Positions 1-9,002 of a stretch of DNA of 64,000 bases are shown here, piece after piece. The number at the start of each line of letters is the position of its first letter. Position 1 is the stretch's first letter. The stretch lies in NCBI GenBank assembly GCA_002869225.1, contig PKTG01000122.1, forward strand, positions 96,071 through 160,070, given 5' to 3'. Source of the DNA: Candidatus Muiribacterium halophilum. GTDB taxonomy: Bacteria > Muiribacteriota > Muiribacteriia > Muiribacteriales > Muiribacteriaceae. The notes under the pieces were generated by a model. The model ran no database searches. It saw only the letters and a program-made list of their open reading frames with translations, and was not told where the DNA came from. A program made the position numbers and the translations under genes.

Positions 1-107
1 AAGCGAATATAAATAAATATATGTAAAAGGCTTTTTTTAGCATATTACTATATCGGAAAAAGGTGTGTTGGTATAAATCTAAGTACCGGATACCTTGTGC
101 GAAAAGT

Positions 108-136
108 TTGAATAAAATCCATTTAATTTGTATGTT
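108..136 (+). promoter_or_regulatory. possible sigma70-type promoter of thyX
   Basis: TTGAAT at 108-113 and TATGTT at 131-136 are separated by 17 bases and lie about 30 bases before the thyX start. The match to the -10 consensus is only fair. The rest of 1-166 is AT-rich and shows no gene. An AGGAG ribosome-binding site (about 154-159) precedes the ATG at 167. Confidence 0.35.
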
Positions 137-166
137 TATGATAATAAAAAGTGTTAGGAGATTTAT

Positions 167-850
167 ATGCTTAATGTAATGTTGCTTTCCCATACACCTC
201 AACCTGAGAAGAAAATCGCTGTTGCTGCAAGACTTTGTTATTCCAAATTAACTGTTAGTCAATTAAATGAAAAATTAGATGATGATACTATAAAAAGATT
301 ACTCCAAGCTGTTATTGAAAGGGGACATCATTCTGTTCTTGAACACGCTATCTTTACTTTTGGCATAGACGGAGTATCGAGAGTGTGTACGCATCAGCTT
401 GTCAGGCATAGGGTTGCGTCGTTTGCTCAGCAATCTCAAAGATACGTCAAGATGAAAGGTGAACTTGATTATTATACCCCGGTGTTGATAAAAAGGCATG
501 AAAAAGCTAATGCGATCTACGAGGATATAATGAAAAAAACAAAAGAGGCATATGATAAGATGCTTGAACTTGGAATAGATAAAGAGGATGCAAGGTATGC
601 TTTGCCATCTTCGACTGCATCTAACATTATTGTTACTATGAATGTAAGGGAACTTTTTCATTTTCTTGAACTAAGGATGTGTCAGAGAGCGCAGGATGAG
701 ATAAGGATAATAGCTTATAAGATGTATAATATTTTAAAAGAAGTCTGTCCTATAATCTTTCAATATGCTGGACCTACATGTAAGACTTCAGGGATTTGCA
801 AAGATGAAGTCGAGGAATGTGTTTTCTATAAAAAATATTGCAAACGTTAA
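167..850 (+). CDS. thyX: flavin-dependent thymidylate synthase ThyX
   Basis: FAD-dependent enzyme that makes dTMP from dUMP with methylenetetrahydrofolate and NADPH. The 227-residue product carries the ThyX signature RHRVASFAQQSQRYV (pattern RHRxxSxxxxSxR) around residue 80, and the usual HHSVLEHA stretch before it. Length is normal for the family. The ATG has a clear Shine-Dalgarno (GGAG). It stands alone, with about 300 bases of non-coding DNA after it, so it is probably monocistronic. Its TAA stop is followed by unrelated sequence with further stops, so here TAA acts as a genuine terminator. No thyA-type enzyme is seen in the window. Confidence 0.95.
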   Translation: MLNVMLLSHTPQPEKKIAVAARLCYSKLTVSQLNEKLDDDTIKRLLQAVIERGHHSVLEHAIFTFGIDGVSRVCTHQLVRHRVASFAQQSQRYVKMKGELDYYTPVLIKRHEKANAIYEDIMKKTKEAYDKMLELGIDKEDARYALPSSTASNIIVTMNVRELFHFLELRMCQRAQDEIRIIAYKMYNILKEVCPIIFQYAGPTCKTSGICKDEVEECVFYKKYCKR

Positions 851-885
851 TTCGTTTGCTACCGTTAAGATGTCTAAAAATCAAA

Positions 886-927
886 ATGAGCTCTATCAAC
901 ATCTGAATGAGCTCTATCAACGTCTAA
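886..927 (+). repeat. tandem 21-base direct repeat (two copies)
   Basis: Two adjacent 21-base units beginning ATGAGCTCTATCAAC differ at three bases near the unit ends. Each unit happens to read as a six-codon mini-ORF (MSSINI-stop, then MSSINV-stop). They lie in the non-coding stretch 851-1158 between thyX and the PP-loop gene. No spacer structure is present, so this is not a CRISPR. Function unknown. Confidence 0.6.
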
Positions 928-1016
928 AAGAAAGTTATGTATAAAACTTGCTTTAGTCGCATTAAATTAAAGTTGTTAACGTTATAGACAGGAAATATAA
1001 AGGTCTACTTTTTCAC

Positions 1017-1071
1017 CTATCCACAAGTTAACATAATGTATATTATCGGAAGTTGTGTATAGTGTGGATAA
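1017..1071. promoter_or_regulatory. cluster of DnaA-box-like 9-mers
   Basis: A perfect DnaA box on the minus strand (TGTGGATAA, 1063-1071) abuts a weaker one (TGTGTATAG, 1054-1062), and an 8/9 match (CTATCCACA) lies at 1017-1025. They sit in the 308-base gap 851-1158, next to AT-rich sequence (about 960-980). They could mark a DnaA-regulated site or a minor origin-like element. No dnaA, dnaN or gidA gene is nearby, so calling this oriC is not justified. Confidence 0.35.
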
Positions 1072-1158
1072 TAAAAGAATCCTTTTCTGATGCTGCTTTA
1101 AAGTTTCTTTCAATCTTCTTTCTTGAAAAATGTTCTGCTCCTCTTTATAATAGTCATC

Positions 1159-2190
1159 ATGAATTCTAAATCTTATAATAAAGCTTATGTACTTTTTTCA
1201 GGTGGACTTGATTCTTATATTTGTGCTCATATGATGAAACGTTACGGTTTTGATGTTGAGCTTATTACCTTCAAAAGTATTTTCTTTTTAAGAAATCTTG
1301 AAACCGGAAAAAGCGTAATAGATGTAGGTGAATATAAATTAAATAGAATTGTTATAGATGTTACTGATGAATATTTCGATGTGCTTGAAAACCCTAAATA
1401 TGGTTATGGTAAAAATATAAATCCATGCATAGATTGTAAGATCTTCTTCCTTAAAAAAGCTAAAAAGCTTATGGAAGATAACGATGTAAATGTTATAGCA
1501 ACTGGTGAAGTGCTTGGACAAAGGCCTAAATCACAGCGTAGTGGACCTTTAAAGAATATAAAGACCGATTCAGGGCTTGAAAAACATCTTGTGCGACCAT
1601 TATGTATATCATCACTCACAAAATCTTTTCTCGAGGATATTGGTATTATCCATAGAGAAAGATTCGAAGAAATGATGCAGGTACATGGTAGAAGCCGGAA
1701 AAATCAGATGGAATATGCTAATAAATATAAAATTACTGGTTTTTCTTCTCCTTCCGGTGGATGTCTTCTGACGCATAAGGAGTATTGCAGGAAACTTCGT
1801 CCGATATTAAATTGTGGAATTAGGGATAAGATGATTCTTTCGCTTTTAAAAATAGGCAGACACTTTCTTCTTTCAGATGATCCTTATAAGACGGTAATAT
1901 CCGGTAGAAATGAAAAAGAAAATGATATTATAGAGAATTTTAAAGACAAACAAATCATACTAAGAATGAACATGGATGATATACCAGGACCTTTAACTCT
2001 TGTTTATGGTGAAAGATTGGATGAAAACGATCTTGAGAAAGCATGCCTTATTCATACATATTATTCGGATTTTAAAAACAATAATAGTAGAGCAAAATTA
2101 ATTGATATTAGTTCTGGTAAAGAATATAATATCTTATATAATGAAGATGATGCAGTATCCTTGATTGAATCAATGAGATCTAAACACTAA
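1159..2190 (+). CDS. PP-loop ATPase, tRNA thiouridylase-like (MnmA/ThiI-type)
   Basis: Likely an ATP-dependent sulfurtransferase or adenylating enzyme acting on tRNA. The PP-loop motif SGGLDS lies at about residues 14-19 and a CIDCK pair of cysteines at about 91-95, followed by ATGEVLGQRP, all typical of MnmA/ThiI-like proteins. The C-terminal half (about 230-343) carries an extra domain with motifs seen in DUF814-like thiolase relatives; that assignment is from memory. I chose the ATG at 1159 because the PP-loop normally lies close to the N-terminus; an in-frame TTG at 1123 would add 12 hydrophobic residues. No clear Shine-Dalgarno is seen. The TAA stop is five bases before the next ATG, so it probably heads a small operon. 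The precise tRNA position modified cannot be read from sequence. Confidence 0.7.
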   Translation: MNSKSYNKAYVLFSGGLDSYICAHMMKRYGFDVELITFKSIFFLRNLETGKSVIDVGEYKLNRIVIDVTDEYFDVLENPKYGYGKNINPCIDCKIFFLKKAKKLMEDNDVNVIATGEVLGQRPKSQRSGPLKNIKTDSGLEKHLVRPLCISSLTKSFLEDIGIIHRERFEEMMQVHGRSRKNQMEYANKYKITGFSSPSGGCLLTHKEYCRKLRPILNCGIRDKMILSLLKIGRHFLLSDDPYKTVISGRNEKENDIIENFKDKQIILRMNMDDIPGPLTLVYGERLDENDLEKACLIHTYYSDFKNNNSRAKLIDISSGKEYNILYNEDDAVSLIESMRSKH

Positions 2191-2194
2191 AAAT

Positions 2195-3280
2195 ATGCAA
2201 AAAAACTATGATTTGACCTTAAAAATAATTAAAGAATTCATTTCAATTGAATCCAGTACCGGAAATACTGATAAGGCACTTGGGTTTCTGTTATCTTTAT
2301 CTGAACAGTTAGGACTTGAAGTTTTATATAATAATAAAGGAAATCTTTTGCTGAAAAAGAAAGGATTACCTTTCTCTGGTGTTATTTTTTCTGGCCATTA
2401 TGATACCGTAAAGCCTTTTTTTACATTTGATGAATCAAAGAAGGATGTGATTAATGGTAGAGGAAGCAGTGATATGAAATCTTCGATAATCTGCATGATG
2501 ATAGCTTGTAAAGATTCATTAAAAACCTCTCCTGTCCTTGCTTTAAGTTGTGATGAAGAGGTGGATTCAGATGGTGCGATCGAACTTGCTGAAAAACTTT
2601 TGAAGTATAGAGGCGAAATAAAAGGGATAATCGTTGGTGAACCGACATTGCTTGAAGTCTGTTCCTGTCATAGTGGTAGGGCTGTATACCTGCTAGAGCT
2701 CTTTGGGAAGACCTATCATGCTTCTATGGGAAATGATAATAATATTATTTACAATATAAACAAGGTTTTAAAAGTTCTTGATGATGTTCCGAAAGAAACT
2801 TCAAAGCTGTTGGGAACAGAGACTTTGACACCCGTATCTATTAGTACTTTTCCTAAAGATGCATGGAATGTCTCTCCTGAAAAGATCGAAATTATTTTAG
2901 ATAGAAGAAAAAAATCTAAATTACAAGATTATTCATTGGACCTTTCTATTATTAAAGATTTGTTAAAAGAAGAATTGCCTGAAAAATCCTTTGAAATATC
3001 TTTGTATAATAAGAAAAAAAATCATACTCTTCCCTATTTTTGTGAAGATAAAGATTTTATAAATGATATTCTAAAAATATCGGGATCAATAGATAATATT
3101 GAGAAATCTGAGAAGGGTTTTACAGCGACCTGTGATGCAGCCTGGTTAGAAAAATTAGGTCCTGTTGTCATATGTGGACCTGGAGATCTGAAAGCGGCTC
3201 ATACACCAGATGAATCAATAAAGAAAAGTCAGATAAAAAAAGCGCTTGAACTTTATATAAAGATAAATGAGGAGTTTTAA
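2195..3280 (+). CDS. M20-family deacylase (ArgE/DapE type)
   Basis: Zinc-dependent amidohydrolase of 361 residues. The metal-binding and catalytic motifs are in family order: GHYDTVKP (about 67-74), GRGSSDMKSS (about 89-98), CDEEVDSDGA (about 121-130), GEPTLL (about 149-154), and TPDESI near the C-terminus. The gene ends exactly where dapH begins (TAA then ATG), which suggests translational coupling. Because DapH makes N-acetyl intermediates, a job as the N-acetyl-diaminopimelate deacetylase of lysine and cell-wall synthesis is a fair inference. The family also includes acetylornithine and acetyl-lysine deacetylases and peptidases, so the substrate is not certain. Confidence 0.8.
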   Translation: MQKNYDLTLKIIKEFISIESSTGNTDKALGFLLSLSEQLGLEVLYNNKGNLLLKKKGLPFSGVIFSGHYDTVKPFFTFDESKKDVINGRGSSDMKSSIICMMIACKDSLKTSPVLALSCDEEVDSDGAIELAEKLLKYRGEIKGIIVGEPTLLEVCSCHSGRAVYLLELFGKTYHASMGNDNNIIYNINKVLKVLDDVPKETSKLLGTETLTPVSISTFPKDAWNVSPEKIEIILDRRKKSKLQDYSLDLSIIKDLLKEELPEKSFEISLYNKKKNHTLPYFCEDKDFINDILKISGSIDNIEKSEKGFTATCDAAWLEKLGPVVICGPGDLKAAHTPDESIKKSQIKKALELYIKINEEF

Positions 3281-3973
3281 ATGGATTATAAGACAATAGC
3301 GAATATTATAAAAGATTCTAAAAAAAAGACGGATGCGACCTTTTTTGTAAGAGCAAAACTGGGAATTGATTTTCCGAAAGGTTTGCATGCTTATGGTGAT
3401 AAAAATGGATATATAATAAAAGGCGATGCTAATGAAATACTAAATCTGTTAGAGAAAAATAATGATATTATTGAGTATTTTGATTATGAGGTAAAAGGAA
3501 GAAACTCAGCCCTTCCTTTTTTAAAACTCGAATCGCAGAAAAGTCGTATAGAACCTGGTGCAATAATTCGTGATGGTGCAGAGATTGGTGAGAGATGTGT
3601 GATAATGATGGGTGCTGTAATAAATATTGGTGCTATCGTTGGTGATGGTACTATGATAGATATGAACTGTGTAGTTGGTGCTCGTGGTACGATTGGAAAA
3701 AACTGTCATATAGGAGCGGGTGCGGTTGTTGCAGGTGTTCTTGAGCCGCCTTCTGCAACACCTGTCATAATTGAGGATGATGTGGTTGTTGGAGCCAATG
3801 CGGTTATTTTAGAGGGTGTTAGAATTGGAAAAGGCTCGGTCATAGGAGCCTGTTCCGTTGTGACAAAAGATATACCTGAAAATTCAGTAGCTTTTGGGGT
3901 TCCTGCAAGAGTGATTAAACAAATCGATGCTGATGTTAAAGAAAAGACAAGGATATTAAAAGAGTTAAGATGA
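3281..3973 (+). CDS. dapH: tetrahydrodipicolinate N-acetyltransferase DapH
   Basis: Acetyl-CoA-dependent acyltransferase of the acetylase branch of the diaminopimelate/lysine pathway. The 230-residue protein has the short N-terminal DapH domain (about 1-85). A left-handed beta-helix of hexapeptide repeats follows, with diagnostic stretches IEPGAIIRDGAEIGE, MMGAVINIGA, GTMIDMN, GKNCHIGAGAVVAGV and EPPSATPV. Length and motif order match the Bacillus-type enzyme. A GAGGAG ribosome-binding site lies inside the end of the upstream gene. The stop overlaps the next start (ATGA). The neighbouring M20 deacylase fits the same pathway. Confidence 0.9.
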   Translation: MDYKTIANIIKDSKKKTDATFFVRAKLGIDFPKGLHAYGDKNGYIIKGDANEILNLLEKNNDIIEYFDYEVKGRNSALPFLKLESQKSRIEPGAIIRDGAEIGERCVIMMGAVINIGAIVGDGTMIDMNCVVGARGTIGKNCHIGAGAVVAGVLEPPSATPVIIEDDVVVGANAVILEGVRIGKGSVIGACSVVTKDIPENSVAFGVPARVIKQIDADVKEKTRILKELR

Positions 3974-4740
3974 GCAAATATGAAAGAATAAAAGATAAAA
4001 AAGAAGCTCTTTATATAATGAAGAGTTTCTTCCCTGATAAATCTGCTATAAAGGGTTTTTATGAGAAAAAAGAGAGCTTTTTAAAATTTGTGGGTGAATT
4101 TTTCTTTTATATCTTAAAGAAAGACAATAAACCGATAGCTTTTGTTGAAGCTTATAATCTTGAGACTTTTCCGGTTCCAGTCGTTGAAAAAAAAGTCCTT
4201 TTTGTTAATATGTTTCATGTTTCGGCAGATTTTAAGAACGAGATAGATTTTTTAAGTAATTCGAATGAACTTTTTAGAGATTTGAAAGATACTTTTGAAG
4301 AGATAATGTTCTTATCCTCTCCTTTTTCTGATTCGCTTGACCCGGTTTTTAGGATGATTGGGTTCTCACCTGTCCTAAATTATGAGAATTATCTGACCCA
4401 ATCTTCTTTATGGTTGTTTGAGACCCAGAGACCTTATTATGTTAAGCGTATTCCGATGAATTATGGTGAGATAAGATTTGAAAATGTGCTTGAAAATAAG
4501 CTTAGATTTAGAATAATCGCTAATTTTCAGAACATTTATCATACTGAGACATTGAATTATCTTAAAAGTATTAAAGAAAAATACCCTGATATAATCGAAC
4601 TGGATGTAATAAGTCTTGATAACAAGAAAAAGAGTATAACTTATGGTACTGACTTCTGCCTTTTGATGCAGAATAGATTTATTTCACCTGTTAAATTATT
4701 GAAAATAGATATAAACGAATTTATTAGGAGGGGATTATGA
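3970..4740 (+). CDS. GNAT-like acyltransferase, function unknown
   Basis: 256-residue cytoplasmic protein. The centre (about 50-135) reads like a GNAT fold: a beta-strand segment [19 protein letters not shown], then [11 protein letters not shown], then an [20 protein letters not shown] end similar to the last strand-helix of many acetyltransferases. No canonical acetyl-CoA loop (Q/RxxGxG/A) is obvious, so activity is uncertain. It overlaps dapH by four bases at its start and the NSS transporter gene by four bases at its end, so it is co-transcribed with both. I do not recognise a specific substrate. Confidence 0.55.
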   Translation: MSKYERIKDKKEALYIMKSFFPDKSAIKGFYEKKESFLKFVGEFFFYILKKDNKPIAFVEAYNLETFPVPVVEKKVLFVNMFHVSADFKNEIDFLSNSNELFRDLKDTFEEIMFLSSPFSDSLDPVFRMIGFSPVLNYENYLTQSSLWLFETQRPYYVKRIPMNYGEIRFENVLENKLRFRIIANFQNIYHTETLNYLKSIKEKYPDIIELDVISLDNKKKSITYGTDFCLLMQNRFISPVKLLKIDINEFIRRGL

Positions 4741-6236
4741 AGGTCAAGGAGAGTTGGGCGAGTAAGATTGGAGTTATACTCGCTGTTGCGGGAAGCGCTG
4801 TAGGATTGGGAAACTTTTTGAGATTTCCTGGCCAGGTTGCTCAAAACGGTGGTGGAACGTTTATGATACCTTATTTTGTTGCATTTGTACTTTTAGGAAT
4901 ACCACTTATGTGGATAGAATGGTCTATCGGAAGATTCGGTGGTATGTTTGGACATAGTACTTTGCCGGCTATGTATCAGCGACTTACGGGTAAAAAGAAT
5001 GCAAAGTATCTTGGAATATTTGGTCTTATACTTCCTTTTGTAGTTCTTTGTTATTATACTTACATTTAATCCTGGACACTTGCGTATTCTTTCTTTTCTA
5101 TAAAAGGTGATACTTCCTGTCTTGATGAGTCAAGCTGTGGAGCTTTTCTTGGAAATTATATTACTGTTGATAATCTATTATCATCTACAATATTGTTTTT
5201 TGCTATTACGATGTTCATAAATTATTATGTTCTTTCGAAAGGTGTTTCCGGTGGTATAGAAAAACTTTGTAAAGTCGCTATGCCTGCACTTTTTATAATG
5301 GCTATAATAATAATGATAAGAGTGCTTTCTTTGGATGGTATAAGTAAAGGACTTGGATTTATGTGGAATCCTGATCTTTCAAAACTGAAGGATGTAAAGA
5401 TATGGCTTGCTGCAACGGGTCAGATATTTTTCACTCTTAGTCTAGGTTTCGGCGTTATACAAACCTATGCTTCCTATATAAAAAAAGATGATGATATTGC
5501 TCTTTCTGGGCTTTCATCCGCTTCTTTGAACGGTTTTGCTGAGGTGGTTCTTGGAGCTAGTATTGCTATTCCGGCTGCGGTTGTCTTTCTGGGAGCTGCA
5601 GGTGCTCAGGAAGTTGCAGAATCGGGAACTTTCAGCATTGCTTTTGTTACAATGCCTCTTATCTTTCAGAAAATGGGAGCAGCCAATCTTTTTGGTTTTT
5701 TATGGTTTTTCCTGCTTTTTATAGCAGGTGTTACTTCTTCTATTTCTTTGGGACAGCCTTTGATTGCTTTTCTTGAAGATGAATTTGGTTTTTCAAGAAA
5801 GAAAGCTGTTAATACTATCTTTATTGGACTGATTTTAGTAGCTATACCAACTATATTGTATATAAATAATGGTTTTGTGGATGAAGTCGATTTCTGGTGT
5901 GGGAACTTCCTTATTGTAGTATCGGCTACAATTGAGGTCTTATTGTTTGGATGGATCTTTGGTATAGATAAAGGATGGAGTGAGATCACAAGAGGTGCGA
6001 TGATAAAGATACCTAAGGTGTTTAAGTTCATCATAAAATATATTACACCTCCTTATCTGCTTATTCTTCTTGGGACATGGATCTTTCAAAAACTTGGTCC
6101 TAATATCAGGATGGAAGGTGTAGCAGAAGCTAATAAGCCGGTTATTATAGGTGCTAGATTGTTTCTTTTGATGCTTGCTGTGATTCTTGGTTATCTTATT
6201 AAAAGATCCTGTAGAGATTTCAAGGAGGAAAAATAA
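4737..6236 (+). CDS. NSS-family sodium:amino-acid symporter, interrupted by in-frame TAA
   Basis: Neurotransmitter:sodium symporter (LeuT-like) with about 12 membrane segments that imports amino acids with Na+. The N-terminus [20 protein letters not shown] contains the family's sodium and substrate site in TM1. The reading frame is interrupted once by TAA at 5067-5069 (codon 111 of 500). On both sides the frame is intact and reads CYYTYI[12 protein letters not shown]. The family has ESWTL here (YYVYIESWTLG in LeuT), so a near-invariant Glu codon (GAA) is replaced by TAA. No other lesion is present over 1.5 kb. Downstream is a MetS-like small subunit (6238). It may be a recent pseudogene, a sequencing error or a readthrough gene. 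Confidence 0.85.
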
Positions 6237-6237
6237 C

Positions 6238-6348
6238 ATGGATAATGCTTTGAATATATATGGACTGATAACAATGATAGTATCATGGACTGCGGTGATT
6301 GGTGGAAGTTGTTACTGTATTTATAAGATACTTAAAAACGATAAATGA
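6238..6348 (+). CDS. MetS-like small subunit of NSS transporter
   Basis: Predicted 36-residue protein starting one base after the symporter's TAA, with the ribosome-binding site AAGGAGG lying in the end of the symporter gene. It is a single hydrophobic membrane helix (about 8-31, GLITMIVSWTAVIGGSCYCI) with a charged lysine-rich tail. This is the architecture and location of MetS, the small partner needed by the MetP methionine/alanine NSS transporters. The location makes the assignment credible. Conservation cannot be tested here. Confidence 0.7.
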   Translation: MDNALNIYGLITMIVSWTAVIGGSCYCIYKILKNDK

Positions 6349-6586
6349 TATTGATGAAGCACGTTAGTTATTTAGACCGTTGGAACCTACTTATAATGAC
6401 GGTGGTTTTAACGCAAAGAACGCATGAACGTTTGAAACGTTGATATTTTATTACCGGCTGTCAAAAGTTGTTTTTTTATTGCATTGTGATTTATAAAATG
6501 TTAAACTAGCTTTGGTTTTACTGGATTTGTTGTATCTCCGACATCGGATTCGGTTCTGCCATATTAAAGAAAAAAGGAGAAAAACT

Positions 6587-6856
6587 ATGTCAATTGGAAA
6601 AGAAGAAAAAGTAAAAGTAACAGAAGAATTCAGACTTCATGAGAAGGATACTGGTTCAGTAGAGGTACAGGTAGCAGTTCTTACAAGAAGGATCGAAAAC
6701 CTGAAAGAGCATTTCAATATGCATAAGAAAGATAACCATTCAAAGGTTGGTCTTCTAAAGATGGTAAGAAAGAGACAGAGTCTTCTTAAATACATCAAAA
6801 CCAAAGATGTTGCTAAATATAATGAAATAGTAAAAAAACTCGGTCTTAGAAAGTAA
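6587..6856 (+). CDS. rpsO: 30S ribosomal protein S15
   Basis: 89-residue S15, which binds the central domain of 16S rRNA. It shows the signature [19 protein letters not shown] and the end [13 protein letters not shown]. The ATG at 6587 is chosen because it is preceded by AAAGGAG and gives the normal S15 length; longer in-frame starts would add unrelated residues. It is followed 28 bases later by pnp, the classical rpsO-pnp pair. The 238-base region upstream (6349-6586) holds no gene. It contains an imperfect ACCGT...ACGGT inverted repeat (about 6380-6415) and probably the operon promoter and leader. Confidence 0.95.
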   Translation: MSIGKEEKVKVTEEFRLHEKDTGSVEVQVAVLTRRIENLKEHFNMHKKDNHSKVGLLKMVRKRQSLLKYIKTKDVAKYNEIVKKLGLRK

Positions 6857-6884
6857 TCACAAAAAAGTATAGAAAGGTTTTTTA

Positions 6885-8987
6885 ATGAAAGAAATAATTG
6901 TAGAAAGAGTCATTGATGGAAAAAAATATCAGTTGAGAACTGGAAAAATAGCGAAACAGGCGGATGGTGCGGTATGGGCACAACTCGGAGATACCGTTGT
7001 TTTTGTTACAGCTTGTGCTTCCAGAACTCCTAAACAGTTTATGGATTTTTTCCCTTTAACTGTTGATTTTAGAGAAAAGGCTTATGCAGCGGGTAAAATA
7101 CCTGGTGGTTTCTTCAAAAGAGAAGCAAAACCATCCACAAATGAAGTCCTGAATGCAAGGGTTATAGATAGACCTATAAGACCTTTGTTTGATGATGGAT
7201 TTAAAGCAGAAACACAGATAATGGCAAGTGTATTATCATATGATCATGAAAATCCATTTGATGTATTGGGTGTTTCAGCGGCATCAGCTGCACTTTATAT
7301 TTCTGATATTCCATTTTCAACTCCAGTATCTATTGTAAAAGTAGTAAAACATAACGGTCAGTTTATGGTAAATCCAAGTGTTAAAATACTTGAAGACTGT
7401 GAATTACATATAGATATAGCTGGTACAAAAGATGGTATCACTATGGTTGAAGGTGAATCCAAAGAAGTATCTGAAGAAGATATGGTTAAAGCTCTTGAAA
7501 TAGGGCATTCATATATCAAACAGCTTATTGAGATGCAGGAAGAATTAAGAGAGAAAGTTGGAGTACCAAAAAGAGAGATAACCAAGGTCGAACCACTTTC
7601 TCAGGAATTGATTGATTCACTTAAAGAAAAGATAGTTCCTGCTATTGAGAAGACTTTTGATATTAAGGAAAAACTTGAAAAACAGGAAGCTAGAAACGCG
7701 ATATTTGATGAGTTTCTCTCCCCTATTATTGAAAATGAAGAGGAAGATAAAGAAAGAATCGAATATCTAATAAAAAACTTCTGGGAAGATGTTCAGAAGG
7801 AAGTTACAAGGTCCAGAATAATAAATCAGGGAATCAGAGAAGATGACAGAAAACTAAATGAGATCAGGAAGATCACCTGTGAAGTCGATCTTTTACCAAG
7901 AGCTCATGGTTCTGCACTTTTCACTAGAGGTCAGACGCAGTCTCTTGGAGTGGCAACTCTTGGAACAAGTCGTGACCAACCAATAATCGATGGTCTTAAC
8001 GAAGAGGAATATAAGAAAAGATTTTTCCTTCATTATAATTTTCCTCCATTCTCTGTAGGTGAAGTAAGAAGAGCTGGATTTGTATCAAGAAGAGAGCTTG
8101 GACATGGAAATCTTGCTTAAAGAGGACTTAAACAGGTAATACCAGAAGAACTGGATTTCCCTTATACTATCAGAGTTGTTTCAGATGTTATGGAATCAAA
8201 CGGTTCATCATCTATGGCTACTGTATGTTCGGGTTCACTCTCTATGATGGCTGCAGGTGTACCTCTTAAAAAGCAGGTTGCCGGAATAGCTATGGGACTT
8301 ATAGAAGATGGTGATGATTATTATGTGCTATCGGATATACTTGGTTCTGAGGATCATTTTGGAGATATGGATTTTAAGGTAATAGGTACTGAAGATGGTA
8401 TCTGTGCATTTCAGATGGATATAAAGATAAAGAGTCTTCCTCTTGAAGTGATGGCTAAAGCTATGACACAGGCAAAGGAAGGAAGATTACATATTCTCGG
8501 AATAATGAATGATACCATATCATCAGGAAGAGAAGATCTTTCAGAATATGCTCCTAGAATACAGATGATAACTATTGATCCTGATAAGATCAGAGATGTC
8601 ATTGGTTCTGGTGGTAAAGTGATAAGAAAGATGATAGAAGATTTCGATGTTGATATCGATATTGACTCATCAGGTAGTGGAGAAATAAGGGTATTCTCTC
8701 TTAACGCTGAGAATGGTGAAAAAGCGATCAAAGCTATCAATGATATAGTCAGGGAGATAGAAGTTGGTGAGATCTTTGAAGATGCTGAAGTCGTAAGAAT
8801 CACGGACTTTGGTGCTTTTGTAAAACTTACAGCAAACAAGGACGGTCTTTTACATATTTCTCAGATTGACAAACAGAGAGTTAATAAAGTAGAAGATTTT
8901 CTTACTGTTGGAGATAAAGTAAAAGTAAAAGTATTAAAAGTTGATGATCAGGGACGAGTAAGTCTTTCAAGAAAAGCCTTACTTTAA
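6885..8987 (+). CDS. pnp: polynucleotide phosphorylase, interrupted by in-frame TAA
   Basis: 3'-5' phosphorolytic exoribonuclease of RNA turnover. Domains in order: first RNase PH domain (about 1-210), all-helical linker (about 210-300), second RNase PH domain (about 300-545, with SDILGSEDHFGDMDFKV), KH domain (IRDVIGSGGKVIRKM, about 565) and S1 domain (about 620-695). Total is 700 residues, the normal length. One TAA at 8118-8120 (codon 412) breaks the frame inside the second catalytic domain, in RRELGHGNLA-stop-RGLKQVIP. The family has ...HGALAERAL here, so the conserved Glu codon is replaced by TAA. Everything after it is perfectly conserved. Translated conventionally, the product would lose the active-site half plus KH and S1. 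Confidence 0.9.
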
Positions 8988-9002
8988 AAAGGAGATTAAT
9001 AG

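Noticed and set aside
299-661. Minus-strand frames inside thyX and similar opposite-strand frames throughout (for example 5666-6034, 35476-35760, 52016-52429).
   Set aside because: They lie fully inside well-supported genes, have no ribosome-binding sites or recognisable products, and arise from the base composition of the real coding strand.
886-927. CRISPR array.
   Set aside because: Only two adjacent units with no spacers and no cas genes nearby.
1017-1071. Chromosome origin (oriC).
   Set aside because: Only three DnaA-like boxes, no dnaA, dnaN, rpmH or gidA neighbours, and no change in gene-strand direction at this point; kept only as a low-confidence regulatory cluster.
4737-6236. Two separate transporter genes (4737-5069 and 5193-6236).
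   Set aside because: The two parts are in the same frame, together have exactly one NSS domain, and the 123 bases between them translate to the conserved TM3-TM4 region without any start signal.
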